Positions 6,724 through 15,646 of a DNA stretch of 39,161 nt are shown in pieces. Every line of letters begins with the position of its first letter. Position 1 is the stretch's first letter. A program made the position numbers and the translations under genes. Under the pieces are notes generated by a model. The model ran no database searches and was not told where the DNA came from. It saw only the letters and a list, made by a program, of their open reading frames with translations. The DNA lies in the NCBI GenBank assembly GCA_964564845.1, contig CAZMCN010000004.1, forward strand, positions 1 through 39,161, in the 5' to 3' direction. The stretch is from CAYXPG01 sp964564845 (GTDB lineage Bacteria > Planctomycetota > Phycisphaerae > Sedimentisphaerales > Anaerobacaceae).

Positions 6724-8739
6724 TTAGAGAGTTCTAAGTTGAGCTGCGGTTGATTCGGCAAGTTCGGCTACAATGTCGGTCTGAAAACCATCAACAGTAT
6801 CGTGAGTCAATGTGCCGTCCTCATCTCTGAATCGCAGAGAAAGAGTTACACTCTTTTTGCCGGATGGTATTGCCTTTCCACGATATATCCCGACAAACTG
6901 AGCTTCTTCCAGTTGGTCGGGGGGCTTTTTGTTTACCGCCTTGACGATGTCAGCCCATGTGATATTTTCATCGACGATAATTGAGAGGTCTCGCTCAATT
7001 GCGGGAAATTTTGGAATAGGTCTGACTTTGAGCGGGCCTTTCTTCAGGGCTGCAAGCAACTCGAAATCCATTTCAGCGGCACAAGGTGCGAGGTCCTTAA
7101 AGTCAAATTTGTCCCTGACTTTTTTAGAGACAACGCCGGCGGTTCCAAAAACTTCGCCGTTCACCAGGATTTGAGCGCCGACTTCAGCCCAGAGCAAATC
7201 AGCAGAAGTAAAAACCGCTTGAGCATTTCTGTCGATGCTATTTATCAATCCCTCAAGCACACCCCGCAAATCCCTGAAGTCGCTGTCACAAACAATCGCC
7301 AGCTTGGTCTTTTCAATAGGCAAAGCATCGGCTTTGCCGGTTGGGACAAAGGTATCTGCGATTTCAAATATTCTGCACGGTGAATTTTTAGCGTTGAGGT
7401 TGGTTTTGAGGACGCCGAGCAAAGAGGCTATAAGGGTTTGCCTGAGCAAATTGGCGCTTTTTCTGGACTCATCCTTTACAGCTAGATGCTCTTTAGGGTC
7501 AATATCTGTAAAAAGCTGTGCGACAGAATTATCAACAAAGGTTACGTTAATTGTTTCGTAGAAACCGCATCCATTAAGGTAGTGCCCGACAGCCTCGGCT
7601 GATTTTTGACGGGCATCGACAGGGGCAACTTCTATGCTAATCTTATTCTCTGTGGGTATCCTGCCATAGCCGTACACACGAGCGACCTCTTCAATCAGGT
7701 CAACCTCACGGCAAATGTCGCTTCGCCACGACGGCACCGGGCAAACGAGCAGGTCATCTTTGCGTTGCGGCTGGAAGCTTAACCTTGAGAAAATCTTTAC
7801 GACCTCATCGGACGGCACTTCGATACCAAGCAGCTTATTCAGTCGCGAAAGCCGCATCGTTATCTTTTTCTGCTCTCTTTTGCCGGGATAAATATCAACC
7901 ACGCCTTTTGCTGCTTTACCGCCGGCAAGCTGAGTAATCAATTGTGCTGTCCGCTTCGATGCCCAGTCTATTTTTTCAATATCGACAATCCTCTCGAATC
8001 TGAAGGACGCCTCCGAAGGTAAAGCGAGTTTGCGGGAGGTCATCCGGACACTTACAGGGTCAAAATATGCATCTTCCAGAAGAATTGTGGTTGTTTGCTC
8101 ATTTACTTCGGTATCGGCGCCTCCCATAACACCTGCTATAGCAACGCTCTTTTCGGCATCGGCAATAACGAGCATATCAGGGTTCAGCTCGCACTTTGTA
8201 CCGTCAATACTTATAAGAGTTTCTCCCACAAGGGCTTTTCTGACGATTATTTTCCCCTGTGCAATTTTTTCATAATCGAAGGCGTGCGACGGCTGGCCGG
8301 CCTCCAACATCGCATAGTTGGTTGCATCAACTACGTTGTTGACGCTTCGCATCCCAACCGCTTCGAGTCTTTTTATAAGCCAATCCGGCGATGGGCCGAC
8401 TTTAACGCCCTCGATAATCCGGGCGGTATATCGCCCGCATAGAGCCGGCTCGGCAACCTCAACAGTGGCAAGACTGCTGACATCTTTCTCAGATTCGGCC
8501 AGCTCGACAGCCGGAAGTTGTAATTTCCTCTCTATCGCCGCCGACAGTTCACGGGCAATTCCGATGTGGCTGAGGCAATCGCCACGATTACTGCTTACCT
8601 CAATATCAATTACACTATCATCGTCAAGGCGCTCTACCCCTTCGCACCGGAACCCTAAATCACTCAAAATATCCGCAATTTCGTCCGCAGAATCACCCGC
8701 TTTAACATAGTCATTCAGCCAGTTTAACGAAATTTTCAT
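6724..8739 (-). CDS. pheT: Phenylalanine--tRNA ligase beta subunit, short form
   Basis: A 671-residue beta subunit of the alpha2-beta2 phenylalanyl-tRNA synthetase. The N-terminal MKISLNWLNDY is typical. From about residue 50 the chain runs straight into IEVSSNRGDCLSHIGIARE, so the roughly 110-residue EMAP/tRNA-binding domain between these parts in most bacterial PheT proteins is absent. A B3/B4 editing region, a B5 domain with DICREVDLIEEVAR and a C-terminal anticodon-binding FDX-ACB domain (last 95 residues) are present. The ATG at 8739 matches the family start; the TTG six codons upstream does not. The alpha subunit gene is not adjacent. Confidence 0.95.
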   Translation of the reverse strand: MKISLNWLNDYVKAGDSADEIADILSDLGFRCEGVERLDDDSVIDIEVSSNRGDCLSHIGIARELSAAIERKLQLPAVELAESEKDVSSLATVEVAEPALCGRYTARIIEGVKVGPSPDWLIKRLEAVGMRSVNNVVDATNYAMLEAGQPSHAFDYEKIAQGKIIVRKALVGETLISIDGTKCELNPDMLVIADAEKSVAIAGVMGGADTEVNEQTTTILLEDAYFDPVSVRMTSRKLALPSEASFRFERIVDIEKIDWASKRTAQLITQLAGGKAAKGVVDIYPGKREQKKITMRLSRLNKLLGIEVPSDEVVKIFSRLSFQPQRKDDLLVCPVPSWRSDICREVDLIEEVARVYGYGRIPTENKISIEVAPVDARQKSAEAVGHYLNGCGFYETINVTFVDNSVAQLFTDIDPKEHLAVKDESRKSANLLRQTLIASLLGVLKTNLNAKNSPCRIFEIADTFVPTGKADALPIEKTKLAIVCDSDFRDLRGVLEGLINSIDRNAQAVFTSADLLWAEVGAQILVNGEVFGTAGVVSKKVRDKFDFKDLAPCAAEMDFELLAALKKGPLKVRPIPKFPAIERDLSIIVDENITWADIVKAVNKKPPDQLEEAQFVGIYRGKAIPSGKKSVTLSLRFRDEDGTLTHDTVDGFQTDIVAELAESTAAQLRTL

Positions 8740-8829
8740 ACAATATCCAATATCCAATATTCAATTATAACTTACCGTTATGCACAAAAGCTGTCAATCA
8801 TTATTGCTCATTGAACAACAAACTACGAA

Positions 8830-10887
8830 CTATGAACTATTTTTACACCACTTCTGCCACATTTTTCGATAGGCCTGTTCCACGCTGCCGGCAAATGCCT
8901 TCGAATCACACAGTGGGCTGGCAGCCAGCCTGGCCCGCATCGATGCGCGGATTTTCGCAAGGGCCTGCGGGTTTGCAGCAAGAGCGGCAGCTTTGGCAAT
9001 ATATTTTTCGGGTGTTGAGGCTGCAAGGGACTCTAACCCCGCATAAGTCAGTATGCTCAACCCGACTCGGCAGGCGTGATGTACGCCAACCAATGAGATT
9101 GTCGGTACGCCCATCCACAATGCCTCACAAGTAGTTGTCGCACCATTATATGGATACGTGTCCAACGCTATGTCGAACTGTTCGTACAGTTGTAAGTGCT
9201 CAACGAAAGATTTTGCACCGTAAATTTTTATTCTCTCCGGAGAGATTGCAAATTGTTCGAATTGACGGAGGTAATGGTCTCTCAATCCCTGGTCGTTGCC
9301 CCCTACGAATTTCAGCACAAAACGGGAGTTTTCGTTAGCCTTGAGAATCTGGGCCCAAAGTGCAACGATGAGGGGATTGATTTTGCAGCAATTATTAAAC
9401 GAGCCAAAAGTAATGTAGCCGTTTTTAACAGCAGGCAGAGGTGCCACATCAGGGGCAAAATCGTAAGGGCTGTAACAAAGAAACCCCTGCGGCAAAAAAA
9501 CCAGTTTTTCGTTGTAAAATTCCTGTGATTGTGGTGTGTCGGCCAGGTTATCCGTCAGGCGATAATCGATTTGCTGCAGTCCCGTTGTAGAGGGATACCC
9601 CAGATAAGTAACCTGAACAGGAGCAGGTTTATGCGCCAGTACCCCGAGACGATTGTCACCGGAGTGTCCTGCAAGGTCAACGAGAATATCAATCTGGTCC
9701 TGTTCAATCATACGTACTACCGCTTCATCATTAACTGCATAGATATTTCGGTAGTGGTCGAACTTGTGTTTAAGACGTTCGGTGATTTGGTCGGAACAAG
9801 CGACATTGCCATAACCATAAACCTCCACTTGCCCTCTATGGTGCCCATCCAAAAGCGGTTCAAAAAAGCAGGCTACCGAATGCATGCAAAAATTTGGTGA
9901 GATATAACCGATTCGAAGCCTTCGGGCCGAATCAGGGACATTTTTGTGATTTGCTTTGGCCAGCGATGGGGGGCTATGAATCTTTGCCCATCTCTTTGCC
10001 TCATCAAAAAGCATACGTGCATCCAGGTTTTGCTGATAAAGCAGGTTTCCCAGAAAAGCAGAGTGTACTTCCGGGTTGTCCGGGGCCTTTTCTATCGCCT
10101 TTCGCAACAACTCCATACCCTCAGTCTTTTGTTCCGACCTCATCAGAACACCGGCAAGTTTTTGCCAAAGCTCTATTTTATCAGGATTGGCCTGTCTTGC
10201 TTTTTCCAGATACTGTGCGGCTTCTGAGTAACGTCCCGAAAGACGACAGATATCTCCCAGATGTTCGTCCAGTAAAGCATCTGTTGTTTGTTTTAATATC
10301 TTTCTGCACCACTGTTCGGCAATGCTATATTGTTTGGTACTAATGAGCACTTCGGCCACTTTCGACACAGCATCGGTTGCCGGCAGGTTTTTCTCGTCTG
10401 ATTTCGGGCCGGCTTCATAAGCAGCTTCGAACCGCTGCATCTGAAGCAGTCCCTCTGTAAGCGAGGGACTGCTAATTTTCATATCGGGCTTATAATTTAA
10501 TGTACATCTTACTCGCTCAGCTGCATCATCAAGCCTGCCCATACTTGTCAGAGCCAATGCAATGCGGTCAAGCACAACTACGGAATTCGGCTCACATTCA
10601 TACGCTTTTTGCAGCCATTGTAGGCCCTTTTCATATTTATCAAGCCATAAGTAGATTTCACCAAGGGCGTTATAGATTGTCCAGTCTTTATAACCCTGCG
10701 AAACGGCCTGTGTGCAAATCCTGATGGCTTCGTCAGTCTGTCCGGCGTCAAAGGCTGCATTGACCATCGCAAGAACCTGTTTCGGCCTGTTCCGCCGATG
10801 AGCCGTCCCAGCAATTGAGGGGCCTGCGACCTGCTCATCTGCGCCGGCCAATCTCTGGGCGGACCTCTGTTCTTTGCCCCGATTCAT
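8830..10887 (-). CDS. TPR protein with GT41 (OGT/SPINDLY-type) glycosyltransferase domain
   Basis: A 685-residue protein. The first ~300 residues are tetratricopeptide repeats. The catalytic part starts at RLRIGYISPNF (about residue 321) and carries the family landmarks: MHSVACFFEPLLDGH, VDLAGHSGDNRL, TFGSFNNCCKI and LDTYPYNGATTTCEALWMG. GT41 enzymes add GlcNAc or another sugar to Ser/Thr of proteins, using TPRs to hold the substrate. Listeria GmaR is a known flagellin-modifying member. It is the last gene of a minus-strand run with a methyltransferase and a paralogous GT41, next to fliS-fliC, so flagellin is the likely substrate. AAAGGAA lies before the ATG. Confidence 0.88.
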   Translation of the reverse strand: MNRGKEQRSAQRLAGADEQVAGPSIAGTAHRRNRPKQVLAMVNAAFDAGQTDEAIRICTQAVSQGYKDWTIYNALGEIYLWLDKYEKGLQWLQKAYECEPNSVVVLDRIALALTSMGRLDDAAERVRCTLNYKPDMKISSPSLTEGLLQMQRFEAAYEAGPKSDEKNLPATDAVSKVAEVLISTKQYSIAEQWCRKILKQTTDALLDEHLGDICRLSGRYSEAAQYLEKARQANPDKIELWQKLAGVLMRSEQKTEGMELLRKAIEKAPDNPEVHSAFLGNLLYQQNLDARMLFDEAKRWAKIHSPPSLAKANHKNVPDSARRLRIGYISPNFCMHSVACFFEPLLDGHHRGQVEVYGYGNVACSDQITERLKHKFDHYRNIYAVNDEAVVRMIEQDQIDILVDLAGHSGDNRLGVLAHKPAPVQVTYLGYPSTTGLQQIDYRLTDNLADTPQSQEFYNEKLVFLPQGFLCYSPYDFAPDVAPLPAVKNGYITFGSFNNCCKINPLIVALWAQILKANENSRFVLKFVGGNDQGLRDHYLRQFEQFAISPERIKIYGAKSFVEHLQLYEQFDIALDTYPYNGATTTCEALWMGVPTISLVGVHHACRVGLSILTYAGLESLAASTPEKYIAKAAALAANPQALAKIRASMRARLAASPLCDSKAFAGSVEQAYRKMWQKWCKNSS

Positions 10888-10945
10888 CTAATTCCTTTCC
10901 CCAATAAAGTACACAGCAAACCGGCTTCTTACACAAGAACAATAC

Positions 10946-11467
10946 CTATTTGAAAACGACTACGTTGAGACTGATTGGGATTCCTCCTATCCGAAGCGTG
11001 CTCGCATCTTCAAAAATACCAAAATCCTCCACCTCTTTTACCTTCTTAAATCCCGCCTCAGCAAGAAAACTCTTTAGAATATCGCCACAGAACCCGACAT
11101 AATGATAATCATACCGGTCAATATGTCCGCCGAACATTATTCGCATCACGCCGAACCGGTTCTCCTCCGATAACTTATCCCGCATCAAAAACAGTTTGCA
11201 CAAAACGTCCATATTCGGGACACTGATATAGAGTTTACCTCCGGCCTTTAGAACTCTATACCAATGTTTAAGGGCGGCTTGTAACGGGCCATTGTAATCG
11301 AAATGTTCGATAATATGAGAAGCATATATTTCGTCAAATGTTTCATCGTCAAAACGCGAAAGGTCTTTTGCATCACCTAAATGGTCCACGTATTCGCCCT
11401 GGTGGATGTTGAAGACTTCCCAGTCTGGATGCGCCTTCTCACCGCCGATGTTCAGTCTTCGCGCCAT
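10946..11467 (-). CDS. Small SAM-dependent methyltransferase (type 11 fold)
   Basis: A 173-residue class I methyltransferase. It begins with RLNIGGEKAHPDWEVFNI, a variant of the LNLGCG nucleotide-binding loop, followed by FDEIYASHIIEHF and a VLKAGGKLYISVPN strand typical of the fold. Such proteins are common in glycan clusters. It lies between two TPR-GT41 genes on the same strand, so methylation of a flagellin-linked sugar is a reasonable guess but unproven. GGAG precedes the ATG by nine bases. Palindromic element copy C1 lies 37 bp upstream of the start. Confidence 0.8.
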   Translation of the reverse strand: MARRLNIGGEKAHPDWEVFNIHQGEYVDHLGDAKDLSRFDDETFDEIYASHIIEHFDYNGPLQAALKHWYRVLKAGGKLYISVPNMDVLCKLFLMRDKLSEENRFGVMRIMFGGHIDRYDYHYVGFCGDILKSFLAEAGFKKVKEVEDFGIFEDASTLRIGGIPISLNVVVFK

Positions 11468-11503
11468 TCATATTTTCTCCGGCAGATTAGTATTCATCTA
11501 ATT

Positions 11504-11541
11504 GGGTTCCCATTTTGCGACTTATTGCAAAATGGGGTCCC
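11504..11541. repeat. Palindromic element copy C1 (second stem type)
   Basis: A 38-bp palindrome with outer arms GGGTT and GTCCC, stem CCCATTTTGC, loop GACTTATT and stem GCAAAATGGG. The 10-bp stem pairs perfectly. It lies between the stop of one GT41 gene and the methyltransferase start. It is almost identical to copy C2 upstream of fliS but inverted relative to the gene. Confidence 0.9.
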
Positions 11542-11547
11542 TTTTCA

Positions 11548-13416
11548 TCATAAAAGCACAGGGGTATCATTTGTTTCGGACTGCCGGACTTTCGATGGTA
11601 GATTCTCACACGAAACATCTGCGCCACGGGATTTGCACCACTTGTGCCACATCTTGCGATAGGCCTCTTCCACGCTGCCGGCAAACCCCTTCGAATCACA
11701 CAGCCCGCTGGCGGCAATCCGCTGCCGCATTGAAGCTCGAATTTTCGCAAGAGAATCCAGCTTCGAAGCAAGGGCTGTAGCTTTGGCGACATATTCGTCA
11801 GGCGTTGAAACGGCAAAGAACTCCAGGCCGGTTCGAGTAAGGATGCTCAGCCCGACCCGTGAAGCGTGACATCTGCCAACCAGTGAAATTACAGGCACTC
11901 CCATCCACATAGCTTCACAGGTGGTTGTTGTCCCATTATACGGATAGGTGTCCAGTGCAATGTCCAGCTCTGCGTATAGCCGAAGGTGCTCGATAGGAGA
12001 CTTTAAGCCATAGATTTCGACCCTCTCGGGCTCGATTCCCCATTGCTCGAACAAATTTAAGTAATGGTCTCTGACGTTGCGGTCGTCTCCTCCTTTGAAT
12101 TTCAGCAAAAAATGAGACTTGTCATTTGCCTTCAGGATACAGGACCAAAGTGCTGCGATAGTCGGATTGATTTTGCAGCTATTGTTGAAAGAGCCGAAAG
12201 TGACGTAGCCGTTTCTCTCGGCAGGAAGAGGTGCCACAGGTGGGGCAAACTCAGGAGGTCTGTAACAGAGAAAGCCCGCCGGCAAAGAGACTAATTCCTC
12301 GGTATAGAATTCCTGAGCACCCATAGGGTCAGCCAGACTGTCTGTCAGGCGATAATCTACGGCCTGCAGACCCGTTGTATTCGGATACCCAAGATAGGTA
12401 ACCTGGATGGGGGCGGGTCTTCGCGCCAGCACAAGAACACGATTTCCGGCAGTGTGGCCCGCAAGGTCCACCAGGAGATCTATTGCGTCATCTTCAATCA
12501 TACCAACTACTGTTTCATCGCTCATCCCACAGATGTTTCGGTAGTGGTCAAACTTGTGTTTAAGACGTTCCGTGATTTGGTCGGGAAAGGTAACATTGCC
12601 ATATCCGTAAACCTCCACACTGCGGCGGTCGTGTCCGTCCAGAAGCGGTTCAAAGAAACTCGCTACCGAATGCATACGAAAATCAGCCGATATGTAACCA
12701 ATTCGAAGCCTTCGGCCGGGTGCGGGAGGATTATTGTGTGAGACTCTGGCCCTATCCGGCCGAACGTGAGAATCACTCCATCTTAAATGCTCATTAAAAA
12801 GTATATGAGGGTCGAGGTTGCCCAGATAATGCAGGTAGAGCAGAAGTGTGGAGTGAATCGCCGCATTGGGGGGCTTTTCTTCCACCGCCCTTTGCAACAG
12901 GTCAATACTCTCCTGCGTTTGCCCTGCCTGTATCAGGCACATTGCAAGATTATTCCAGAGCTCGGCATTATCGCCAACCAGCTCAAGTGCATTTTTCAGA
13001 TACTCTCTCGCCTCCGACAGACGCCCCGCGGACTCACAGATAAGCGCCATCTCGCTATAGACCAAGGCGTGCGGCTGCTGCTCTAATATCTTTTTGTACC
13101 AATATTCGGCCCTGTCCATCTGTCCGGTTTTTACCAGCACCATTGCAAGCATAAACATAATGTCCGTTCTGGACGGGTTTTTCTCTATGATTTCCGTGAC
13201 GGTCTTCTGAGCCTTGTCATCGATAAGGGCTGCTGCTTCGGCAATTCTGCCGGTCTCGACGGCAACCTTGGCCTCGAGAAGGAATTGAGGCAGAGATTCC
13301 TTTGAAACAAAAAACCTCAGGCTGTTGTTCTTTTGGCCTCTCGGCCCGGAAGCAGAGCTCTTCCTGGTTTTTACTCCGCGGCGGCGCACAGGCCGCTCTC
13401 TTGCTCTACGATTCAT
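11548..13416 (-). CDS. TPR protein with GT41 (OGT/SPINDLY-type) glycosyltransferase domain, paralog
   Basis: A 622-residue paralog of the enzyme two genes downstream, sharing all catalytic landmarks: RLRIGYISADFRMHS at about 237-250, VDLAGHTAGNRV, TFGSFNNSCKI and LDTYPYNGTTTTCEAMWMG. It has fewer TPRs, an Arg-rich N-terminus and a unique ~35-residue C-terminal tail after WHKWCKSRG. The copies differ most in the TPR half, consistent with different substrates or sites. It is the first gene of the GT41-methyltransferase-GT41 run, and a sigma-28-like site lies about 50 bp upstream, so expression with the filament genes is likely. Confidence 0.88.
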   Translation of the reverse strand: MNRRARERPVRRRGVKTRKSSASGPRGQKNNSLRFFVSKESLPQFLLEAKVAVETGRIAEAAALIDDKAQKTVTEIIEKNPSRTDIMFMLAMVLVKTGQMDRAEYWYKKILEQQPHALVYSEMALICESAGRLSEAREYLKNALELVGDNAELWNNLAMCLIQAGQTQESIDLLQRAVEEKPPNAAIHSTLLLYLHYLGNLDPHILFNEHLRWSDSHVRPDRARVSHNNPPAPGRRLRIGYISADFRMHSVASFFEPLLDGHDRRSVEVYGYGNVTFPDQITERLKHKFDHYRNICGMSDETVVGMIEDDAIDLLVDLAGHTAGNRVLVLARRPAPIQVTYLGYPNTTGLQAVDYRLTDSLADPMGAQEFYTEELVSLPAGFLCYRPPEFAPPVAPLPAERNGYVTFGSFNNSCKINPTIAALWSCILKANDKSHFLLKFKGGDDRNVRDHYLNLFEQWGIEPERVEIYGLKSPIEHLRLYAELDIALDTYPYNGTTTTCEAMWMGVPVISLVGRCHASRVGLSILTRTGLEFFAVSTPDEYVAKATALASKLDSLAKIRASMRQRIAASGLCDSKGFAGSVEEAYRKMWHKWCKSRGADVSCENLPSKVRQSETNDTPVLL

Positions 13417-13463
13417 CTGTAACTTCTATAATAAAGCTAATTTAGTGTAGGCATTTAGTATTA

Positions 13464-13492
13464 TTATCGGCCAAAACGGTAGCTTGCCCTTA
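13464..13492 (-). promoter_or_regulatory. Sigma-28-like promoter of the GT41 operon
   Basis: On the minus strand a perfect GCCGATAA (-10 box of flagellar sigma-28) lies about 47 bases before the GT41 start. A TAAG element is upstream, but the spacer is two bases longer than the best consensus, so the -35 match is weak. Minus-strand neighbours in the flagellin region make it plausible. Confidence 0.45.
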
Positions 13493-13607
13493 GTATTTTA
13501 AGAGGTGTCCCTTTGACGCCCCTGTTCAATTCGAACAAATAAAAAAGGAATTATAACTTATGCAACAATGCAACCGGTGCAGCAATAGGCCGGTTCAGGT
13601 GTAATTT

Positions 13608-13967
13608 TTAGCTGGTAATCACCTTCCAGCTTTGATTCAATTCGTCCATTAAAGTAATTACTTCCTGAACTATTTTAGGGTCGTTCTTCACGTTGGCTTG
13701 GCTGAGTCGTCGCCCCATATACATATACAGCCGGCGAAGATTGGTCGCAATTTCACTGCCCGCCTCCATATCCAAAACAGCATTGAGCTCATTTATTATG
13801 TCCCGGCTCCGGATTAGGTGGTTGTTTTTCGCTTCGTAGTTCTTCTCCTCCATTTCCTTTATGGCCAGTTTCATAAATTTGATTGCACCGTCGTAAAGCA
13901 GCACGATAAGGCGACCTTTACTTTGAGTGGTAACGGACGTTTCCTGATATGTCTCGAATCCGTTCAT
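13608..13967 (-). CDS. fliS: Flagellin export chaperone FliS
   Basis: A 119-residue helical protein with the FliS signature: a Y near the start (ETYQETSV), GRLIVLLYDGAIKFM and an N-terminal helix that binds the flagellin C-terminus in the cytosol and delivers it to the export gate. The ATG at 13967 has GGAG eight bases upstream. The frame stays open 15 codons further, but that part is palindromic element copy C2 and is not expected to be translated. It follows fliC on the same strand and may be expressed by read-through past the fliC hairpin. Confidence 0.9.
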   Translation of the reverse strand: MNGFETYQETSVTTQSKGRLIVLLYDGAIKFMKLAIKEMEEKNYEAKNNHLIRSRDIINELNAVLDMEAGSEIATNLRRLYMYMGRRLSQANVKNDPKIVQEVITLMDELNQSWKVITS

Positions 13968-13995
13968 AAATATCACTCCATTACGCGATAGTTCT

Positions 13996-14034
13996 GGGAC
14001 CCCATTTTGCAATAAGTCGCAAAATTGGGAACCC
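13996..14034. repeat. Palindromic element copy C2 (second stem type)
   Basis: A 39-bp palindrome. Read on the minus strand it has outer arm GGGTT, left stem CCCAATTTTGC, loop GACTTATT, right stem GCAAAATGGG and outer arm GTCCC. It differs from C1 by one inserted A in the left stem. It lies 29 bp upstream of the fliS start, between the fliC hairpin and the fliS ribosome binding site. Confidence 0.9.
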
Positions 14035-14070
14035 TCTGCGTATGTAGTATTATTGCGTGGTTCAACTTAT

Positions 14071-14100
14071 GGGGAGATGGCTGCCGGCAGCCACCTCCCC
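14071..14100 (-). terminator. Strong hairpin after fliC
   Basis: GGGGAG and CTCCCC close a stem continuing through TGGCTGCCGGCAGCCA, with one A-C mismatch. It begins about 30 bp past the fliC stop. There is no U-run on the fliC strand, so it may act as a partial terminator or a 3' stabilising hairpin that separates fliC from fliS in mRNA abundance. Confidence 0.6.
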
Positions 14101-14131
14101 TGAAAAGTGTTCGTTCACAATCTCGAGATGT

Positions 14132-15415
14132 TTATCTGAGCAGTGTCAGAGCCATCTGCGGCATTGCGTTGGCCTGTGCCAACATAGCAATACCAGCCTG
14201 TGCCAGCACCTGAGTTCTGGTCAAGGTCGCCATTTCTGTAGCAACGTCAACATCCGAAATTCGTGATTCTGAAGCTATCAGGTTCTCTGCCTGAATACCC
14301 AGAACCTCAACGGTGCTCTCAAGACGGGTCATCTTGTAACCGAATGACGCACGGGCCGTATCCTTTGCTTCGATAGCATTGGTAACTGCAGTCAAAGCGG
14401 CCGCAGCAGCAGTTGTATCCAGGATGTTAATACCTTCATCTGTAACCTCTGCAGTAAAGTCGGTACCATCAATATCTGCCGGAGTGGTCCAACCACCCGT
14501 GGCGGTGGTATTGCCGGTGGACGTAAGGTCCACTTCACAAACGTCAGAAGTGGCATCTCTGGAGGTGAGTTTCAGTGTGTACTTCAGGGTAGCGCCATCC
14601 ATAATGCTCTGCACTGAAGCGGCCGTGTAGTTGAGGTTGTTACCATCGGCATCGTTACCCAGGTTCTGAGATACGAGGTTGATGTCATCAACAATCTCCT
14701 GCAGTGTGTAGGGGGTGCCGGCGGCGGCAGCGGCAAGAGTAACCTCAATGTCCTCTTCATCATTGGCCGAGTTATCGCTGTCCTCGAACGAGATTGTCAG
14801 GGTAGCGTCAGCCGAGCCACTGTCTGCCAGAGTAGTCCAGGCGGCAGCGGTTGCAGAAGTTGCGGCAGAGGTGGCCTGGCCAACAATATAGCAGCCACCT
14901 GCACCTGTCTCGATGCCGAGACCGGATTTGGTCATATCAACCTTGTCAATATCGATAGTTTCGGTTGTACCAACGTGGATGGAGACCGAACCTGTGTCGC
15001 TGTCGAGCATCGTGATGCTGTTAAACGTAATTGCACCTGAGATACGCTCGATTTCGTCGGCCATTTCTGAAAACTCGCCATCCATAATAATACGCTGGGC
15101 AGCAGAATAGGTGCCTGTCTGTGCCTGCTGTGCAAGCTCTTTCATACGAATCAGGTTGTTATCGATAACGCTCATAGCACCTTCCATTGTCTGCAGCATA
15201 CTAATGCCGTCCAGGGCATTACGTGCACCCTGCTGCAGTACAGCAATGTCTGCGCGCATCAATTCACGCACAGCCAGACCGGCTGCATCGTCTTTCGCAG
15301 TGTTTATGCGAAGGCCGGATGACAGCCTTTCGACAGACTTGGACAGGCTGTCAAAAGCCAGGCCCAGGTGTCTTGCGGCATTTCCTGCCATAATGTTGTT
15401 CTTAATTGCTAACAT
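14132..15415 (-). CDS. fliC: Flagellin
   Basis: A 427-residue flagellin. The conserved D0/D1 ends are present: the N-terminus with SVERLSSGLRINTAKDDAAG and the C-terminus with ASESRISDVDVATEMATLTR and a final LLR. The central region (about 165-335) is variable and rich in T, S, A and D, offering many sites for O-glycosylation by nearby GT41 enzymes. Two cysteines (175 and 293) lie in this part, which is unusual for flagellins. AAGGAG sits seven bases before the ATG and a near-consensus sigma-28 promoter lies about 127 bp upstream. It is the only flagellin in the window. Confidence 0.96.
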   Translation of the reverse strand: MLAIKNNIMAGNAARHLGLAFDSLSKSVERLSSGLRINTAKDDAAGLAVRELMRADIAVLQQGARNALDGISMLQTMEGAMSVIDNNLIRMKELAQQAQTGTYSAAQRIIMDGEFSEMADEIERISGAITFNSITMLDSDTGSVSIHVGTTETIDIDKVDMTKSGLGIETGAGGCYIVGQATSAATSATAAAWTTLADSGSADATLTISFEDSDNSANDEEDIEVTLAAAAAGTPYTLQEIVDDINLVSQNLGNDADGNNLNYTAASVQSIMDGATLKYTLKLTSRDATSDVCEVDLTSTGNTTATGGWTTPADIDGTDFTAEVTDEGINILDTTAAAAALTAVTNAIEAKDTARASFGYKMTRLESTVEVLGIQAENLIASESRISDVDVATEMATLTRTQVLAQAGIAMLAQANAMPQMALTLLR

Positions 15416-15541
15416 ATTCTTGACTCCTTAAAAAACCTGAACAAATACAGTTCTTTTACTGCGGCCCTGTCAAGCCACCTTTACGTCAGAAAAGGATTAA
15501 ATGCACAACACACACCACATAAGAGCCGCTTTCAATGAGCC

Positions 15542-15568
15542 TTATCGGCCAAGACAGAAGGAACTTAA
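15542..15568 (-). promoter_or_regulatory. Sigma-28 (FliA) promoter of fliC
   Basis: On the minus strand TTAAGTTC, 11 bases, then GCCGATAA. This matches the enterobacterial flagellar consensus (TAAAGTTT, N11, GCCGATAA) at 14 of 16 positions with exact spacing. It would give a leader of about 120 nt before the flagellin ATG. Confidence 0.85.
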
Positions 15569-15646
15569 GATATTTCTATACGGAAAATAACCACAAAATC
15601 ATTGGACCTGTAATATTGCTGTTGAAGATACTGATATTGGAGGCAA

